A stretch of 64,000 nt of DNA from Rubritalea tangerina (GTDB lineage Bacteria; Verrucomicrobiota; Verrucomicrobiia; Verrucomicrobiales; Akkermansiaceae), in assembly GCF_042683245.1 (NCBI RefSeq), contig NZ_JBHUJB010000021.1, positions 1 to 64,000 of the forward strand, read 5' to 3'. Every line of letters starts with the position of its first letter. The first letter of the stretch is position 1. Below are positions 61,056 through 64,000 of the stretch, piece after piece. The position numbers and the translations under genes are program-made. The notes below the pieces were generated by a model. That model saw only the letters and a list, made by a program, of their open reading frames with translations. It did no database searches and was not told the origin of the DNA.

Positions 61056-62132
61056 ATGATTAAGTCTCTGAGGTTGATTGATTTCCGCTGTTTTGCGACG
61101 CTTTCTATGGAGTTGCGTGATCGGGGAGGGATATTCATCGGGGACAATGCTCAGGGCAAGACGTCGATTTTAGAGGCGATTTGTGTATTGCTTCGGCTTC
61201 AATCTCCGAGAGCAAAGTCGATGCGCCCTCTGGTTCGGTTTGAGGCAACAGGTGCTGGGGTTGCGGGTGAGTGTTGGGAGCAAGAGTTGACGATACGCTA
61301 CGGGAGAGGAGGTGTGCAGTTAGGGATAGACGGTGAGGAGGTGAGCACTCAGAACCAATACTTGGCACAGAGCGGGTTGATCGTTTGGATGGGGAATGAG
61401 GATATTGAGCTTGTTAGGGGGAGTGGTGGTATTCGCAGGCACTACTTAGATTTTCTATGCTCTCAGTTAGATTTAGGCTACCGTAGGGCGCTGAGTAGAT
61501 ATCGTCGTGCATTGAAGGCTAGGAATGTTTTATTGAAAGACCCAGTTTCTCGTGAAGCTGAGTTGGATGCATACACGGAGATATTGATCGAGCATGGTGA
61601 CTACCTGCACGAGGTGCGGCAAAGGATAGTTGCTATGTTGGAGCCGCGGGCGAGTGAAGCGCAGAGCAACATCAGCGGACGAGATGAGATTCTGAGTTTG
61701 CAGTATGTCGCCGGCAGCGAAGGAGGGATGCGAGAGGCGCTGGCGGTGTCGCGAGAAAGTGAGCGACGCCAGAGGCAGACCTTAGTGGGGCCGCATCGCG
61801 ATGATGTGAAGATATTTATCCACGGCATGCCAGCTTCGGAATTTGCCAGTGAAGGTCAGCAGCGCACGATCGCGTTGGCGTTAAAGTTGGCTCAGGGTGA
61901 GGCGATTGAGGCTGATGCTGGGAAGGTACCGATTTATTTACTAGATGACATTTTTGGCGAGCTCGATCCGAGTCGTCGCAATGCTTTGATGGCTCATTTG
62001 CCAGTGGGTGCGCAGAAATTCATCACGACAACCTCGGTTGATTGGTTGGATGGTGGTTGGGGTGAATGGCCGCTTTACAGGGTGTGTGACGGTAAGGTGA
62101 GTAAGTGGGAGAGGGACAATTCCGTTGAATGA
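61056..62132 (+). CDS. recF: DNA replication and repair protein RecF
   Basis: SMC-like ATPase that helps load RecA at gaps. 358 residues: KSLRLIDFRCFATLSMELRD, Walker A IGDNAQGKTSILEAICVLLR (about 28-47), the RecF signature region LVGPHRDDVKIFI, ABC signature FASEGQQRTIALALKLAQ, Walker B YLLDDIFGELDPSRR. Family length is normal. It lies alone with no neighbouring dnaA/dnaN, so the usual dnaN-recF cluster has been split. Confidence 0.95.
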   Translation: MIKSLRLIDFRCFATLSMELRDRGGIFIGDNAQGKTSILEAICVLLRLQSPRAKSMRPLVRFEATGAGVAGECWEQELTIRYGRGGVQLGIDGEEVSTQNQYLAQSGLIVWMGNEDIELVRGSGGIRRHYLDFLCSQLDLGYRRALSRYRRALKARNVLLKDPVSREAELDAYTEILIEHGDYLHEVRQRIVAMLEPRASEAQSNISGRDEILSLQYVAGSEGGMREALAVSRESERRQRQTLVGPHRDDVKIFIHGMPASEFASEGQQRTIALALKLAQGEAIEADAGKVPIYLLDDIFGELDPSRRNALMAHLPVGAQKFITTTSVDWLDGGWGEWPLYRVCDGKVSKWERDNSVE

Positions 62133-62162
62133 TGAGATTTCTGCGCTAAAAGCTAAAGTGTC

Positions 62163-62810
62163 ATGAATATTTCCCGCCTGATTACGTCCAATTTTTTGAT
62201 GGGCGATGTTGCGAGCGAAGCCAACGGGAATGGTGGAGGGGATGGACCGACGGACTTTCAGCTAGTGCAGCTGGCGCAATCGGGTGACTACGCGGCATTT
62301 GACACGTTGGTAACTCGTCATCGAGGAAAGGTATATGCAATGATCATGAACATGGTACGAAATGACGCAGACGCATGGGATTTGGCCCAGGATTCTTTTG
62401 TGAAGGCGTGGAGAGCACTGCCGAAGTTTGAGAACCGTTCACAATTTTCGACGTGGCTGTTTCGTATCAGTCACAATGTTGTGTATGACTGGATGCGCAA
62501 GAAGAAGCATGAGAGTGAGGGGGAGCTCAATGAGGAGATGCAGTTGTCGGATCGCATGGATATGAGTGCACGCACGGCACCTAAGCAGGCGGCACGGCCG
62601 GATGAGGCGCTTGGGCGTGTGGAGCGGCAGGTAGAAATTCAACGTGCCTTAGATCAATTAAGTGATGAGCATAGAGAGACGATTTTATTACGAGAGATTC
62701 AAGGCATGGAATATGCTGAGATTGCAGAGGTGATGGAATGCTCAAAAGGGACAGTTATGAGCCGATTATTTTATGCCCGTAAGAAACTTCAAACATTATT
62801 GAAACCATGA
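62163..62810 (+). CDS. ECF-type RNA polymerase sigma factor
   Basis: Redirects RNA polymerase to stress or envelope promoters. 215 residues; region 2 spans FDTLVTRHRGKVYAMIMNMV to WDLAQDSFVKAWRALPKFEN and FSTWLFRISHNVVYDWMRKK; region 4 has LSDEHRETILLREIQGMEYA and EIAEVMECSKGTVMSRLFYA. The start could also be MGDVASEAN thirteen codons on. It shares an ATGA overlap with the putative anti-sigma gene, so the two are translationally coupled. Confidence 0.93.
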   Translation: MNISRLITSNFLMGDVASEANGNGGGDGPTDFQLVQLAQSGDYAAFDTLVTRHRGKVYAMIMNMVRNDADAWDLAQDSFVKAWRALPKFENRSQFSTWLFRISHNVVYDWMRKKKHESEGELNEEMQLSDRMDMSARTAPKQAARPDEALGRVERQVEIQRALDQLSDEHRETILLREIQGMEYAEIAEVMECSKGTVMSRLFYARKKLQTLLKP

Positions 62811-63370
62811 AAACTCCTGACAAATCAACAATTCAAGCCTGGCTCAATGGGGAGCTTGAGGGAAATGCTCTGCGTGAAATGGAAGCTTGGGCTGAGGAGA
62901 ATGCTGATCAGCTTGAAAAGGAAATGGGATGGGAAGGTCTGTCTGAAGAGCTTGTCGAGCATGTGCCTGCTGACGAGGAGCCGCCCTACGCAGAGTTTTT
63001 TAACGAGCGGGTGCGTCATCACGCGATAGAGCTGGCAGCCAGCAATGAGGAAGTCGCTGAGAAAGCTAGCTTGTGGGCGAAGTTTCAATGGTTATTTGCG
63101 CCTGCTGCATTGGCGGGGATGGCGTTGTGTTTTTTCTTAGGCACACGGGTGGAGCCGAAAGGGCAGGAGGTGGCAGCGGTTCTGGATGGTGTGTACACGC
63201 CAGTGAGTGGGGTGAGCTCTGAGGTGATCGTGGCTGGAGAAAGTACCGTGATCGTGCTTGAGGGATTGGAGGAAATTCCTGAGTCCTTGGACATTGTGTC
63301 TGGTGATTCGAGTGTCGGCGTGAGTCCAAGGATGTTGGTGAAAGCCGAGAGGGAAACGCTTTATTATTAA
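62807..63370 (+). CDS. Putative membrane anti-sigma factor
   Basis: 187 residues with a cytoplasmic acidic N-terminal domain (LNGELEGNALREMEAWAEEN), one transmembrane helix (WLFAPAALAGMALCFFLGTR, about 90-110) and a periplasmic C-terminal part. This layout and the 4-base overlap with the sigma gene indicate an anti-sigma factor. The zinc HxxxCxxC motif of one common class is absent, so it belongs to a different or degenerate class. Confidence 0.75.
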   Translation: MKTPDKSTIQAWLNGELEGNALREMEAWAEENADQLEKEMGWEGLSEELVEHVPADEEPPYAEFFNERVRHHAIELAASNEEVAEKASLWAKFQWLFAPAALAGMALCFFLGTRVEPKGQEVAAVLDGVYTPVSGVSSEVIVAGESTVIVLEGLEEIPESLDIVSGDSSVGVSPRMLVKAERETLYY

Positions 63371-63376
63371 AATGCG

Positions 63377-63865
63377 ATGAGAATCATTTTTCAAATCTTA
63401 GTGTTAGTGGCTATCTGTATGCGGATAGAGGCAGCGGATGTTGGCAAGGAAGTCATTGGCCGGATGCAGGTGACTGTTTATTATGGCACAGATGCCAACC
63501 CAGCAGCGGCGGGTGAAAATCTGCAGGTTGTGAGTGGTGAGGTTGAGCAAAAGCTACGTTCACTTCGTAAAACTGGATACGAGCACTACAGAGTGTTAGG
63601 TTCTGATAGGAAGCCTGTGTTTAGGAGTTACGAGAATTGGTTGGCGCCGCTCAGTCCATCTGAGGAACTGTTGATTAGTTTTGAACCACGGGGGAAGGCT
63701 GAAGGCGCTAAGCTCATGTTAGATCTCGAGTTGTGGCAGAGTAAGCGCAAGATCATGAAGGCGGGTCCGACATTAGAGAAGGGGAAGCCGTTGTATATTT
63801 TTGGGCCAAAATGGCGTGGTGGTCGACTTTTGCTGGCCATTGAGTTAGTTGAGATCGTACAGTGA
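63377..63865 (+). CDS. Exported small protein, unknown function
   Basis: 162 residues, signal peptide MRIIFQILVLVAICMRIEAA. The mature protein is beta-rich with a repeated basic-aromatic pattern (GYEHYRVLGSDRKPVFRSYE) and ends IFGPKWRGGRLLLAIELVEI. No family recognised. It follows the anti-sigma gene by six bases and may be in its operon. Confidence 0.65.
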   Translation: MRIIFQILVLVAICMRIEAADVGKEVIGRMQVTVYYGTDANPAAAGENLQVVSGEVEQKLRSLRKTGYEHYRVLGSDRKPVFRSYENWLAPLSPSEELLISFEPRGKAEGAKLMLDLELWQSKRKIMKAGPTLEKGKPLYIFGPKWRGGRLLLAIELVEIVQ

Positions 63866-63872
63866 TTTTGCA

Positions 63873-64000
63873 ATGAAACGGCTGCTTTTGATCATAACGG
63901 GCATACTGACATCTCTGGTCTATGGTGCGGGGGAATTAAGTTTTGAGACCAAGGAGCAATCTGTGGATGCGGCTGCGGATGCGAAGAAGGTGGAGGTGCT
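63873..64000 (+). CDS. Exported protein, DUF1573-like (cut by window end)
   Basis: The first 42 codons are visible: MKRLLLIITGILTSLVYGAG (signal peptide), then ELSFETKEQSVDAAADAKKV. That opening (LxFET-x-QxVDA-x2-D) is like DUF1573 family proteins, common in Bacteroidota and Verrucomicrobiota exported proteins. No stop in the window. It starts eight bases after the previous gene. Confidence 0.7.
   Translation, partial: MKRLLLIITGILTSLVYGAGELSFETKEQSVDAAADAKKVEV

Overview
The window looks like chromosomal DNA of a Gram-negative bacterium, most likely from the Verrucomicrobiota. This is an inference. It rests on secretin-type STN repeat units inside a giant secreted protein, an alpha-2-macroglobulin/PBP1C pair, a GH33 sialidase, a DUF1573-like protein, many lipoproteins and signal peptides, and start codons that mostly lack a clear Shine-Dalgarno sequence. 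No rRNA operon or species marker is present.

Layout. (1) 1-4320: a run of small minus-strand genes, mostly exported or lipoproteins, separated by four sequences that read as integron attC recombination sites. No integron integrase is visible, so this looks like a cassette cluster lacking an integrase in view (CALIN-like) or the distal end of a larger array. (2) 4320-23600: gene debris, tRNA-Arg(TCT), then housekeeping genes: plsY-gpsA, a cyclophilin lipoprotein, dinB, an aldo/keto reductase, clpB, a TPR protein, nadD, chrA, uvrB, an ABC-F ATPase, two near-identical tandem tRNA-Arg(ACG), an RsmC/RlmG-like methyltransferase, a lipoprotein of the histone-deacetylase fold, and fur-xer. (3) 23870-41650: a 17.8 kb minus-strand block of a 2275-residue secreted giant, an ABC transporter (ATPase plus permease), a thioester alpha-2-macroglobulin and PBP1C; it is probably a cell-envelope protection and repair unit. 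(4) 41779-43950: a secreted hypothetical, bioA and tRNA-Cys. (5) 44311-55349: a defence island. A type I restriction-modification operon (hsdM, hsdS ... hsdR) carries six extra genes between hsdS and hsdR: an Abi/HEPN protein, a putative toxin, an HTH antitoxin, a SecB-like chaperone (together a candidate toxin-antitoxin-chaperone, TAC, module), a GIY-YIG/DUF4357-like protein and an Abi_2/AbiF HEPN protein. A kinase-like gene precedes hsdM. (6) 55350-59530: heptamer repeats, a possible small RNA, two fold-back repeats, a sialidase and the RNase P RNA gene. (7) 59537-64000: a KH-domain protein, pyrF, recF, an ECF sigma factor with its putative membrane anti-sigma partner, and two exported proteins, the last cut by the window end.

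The most interesting part is the defence island: host-addiction (TAC) and two HEPN genes nested inside one type I RM transcription unit, next to a tRNA-Cys whose 3' end and terminator seem to be duplicated in degenerate form. Second is the attC cassette cluster. All identifications are from reading the sequence and family knowledge; no database search was run.
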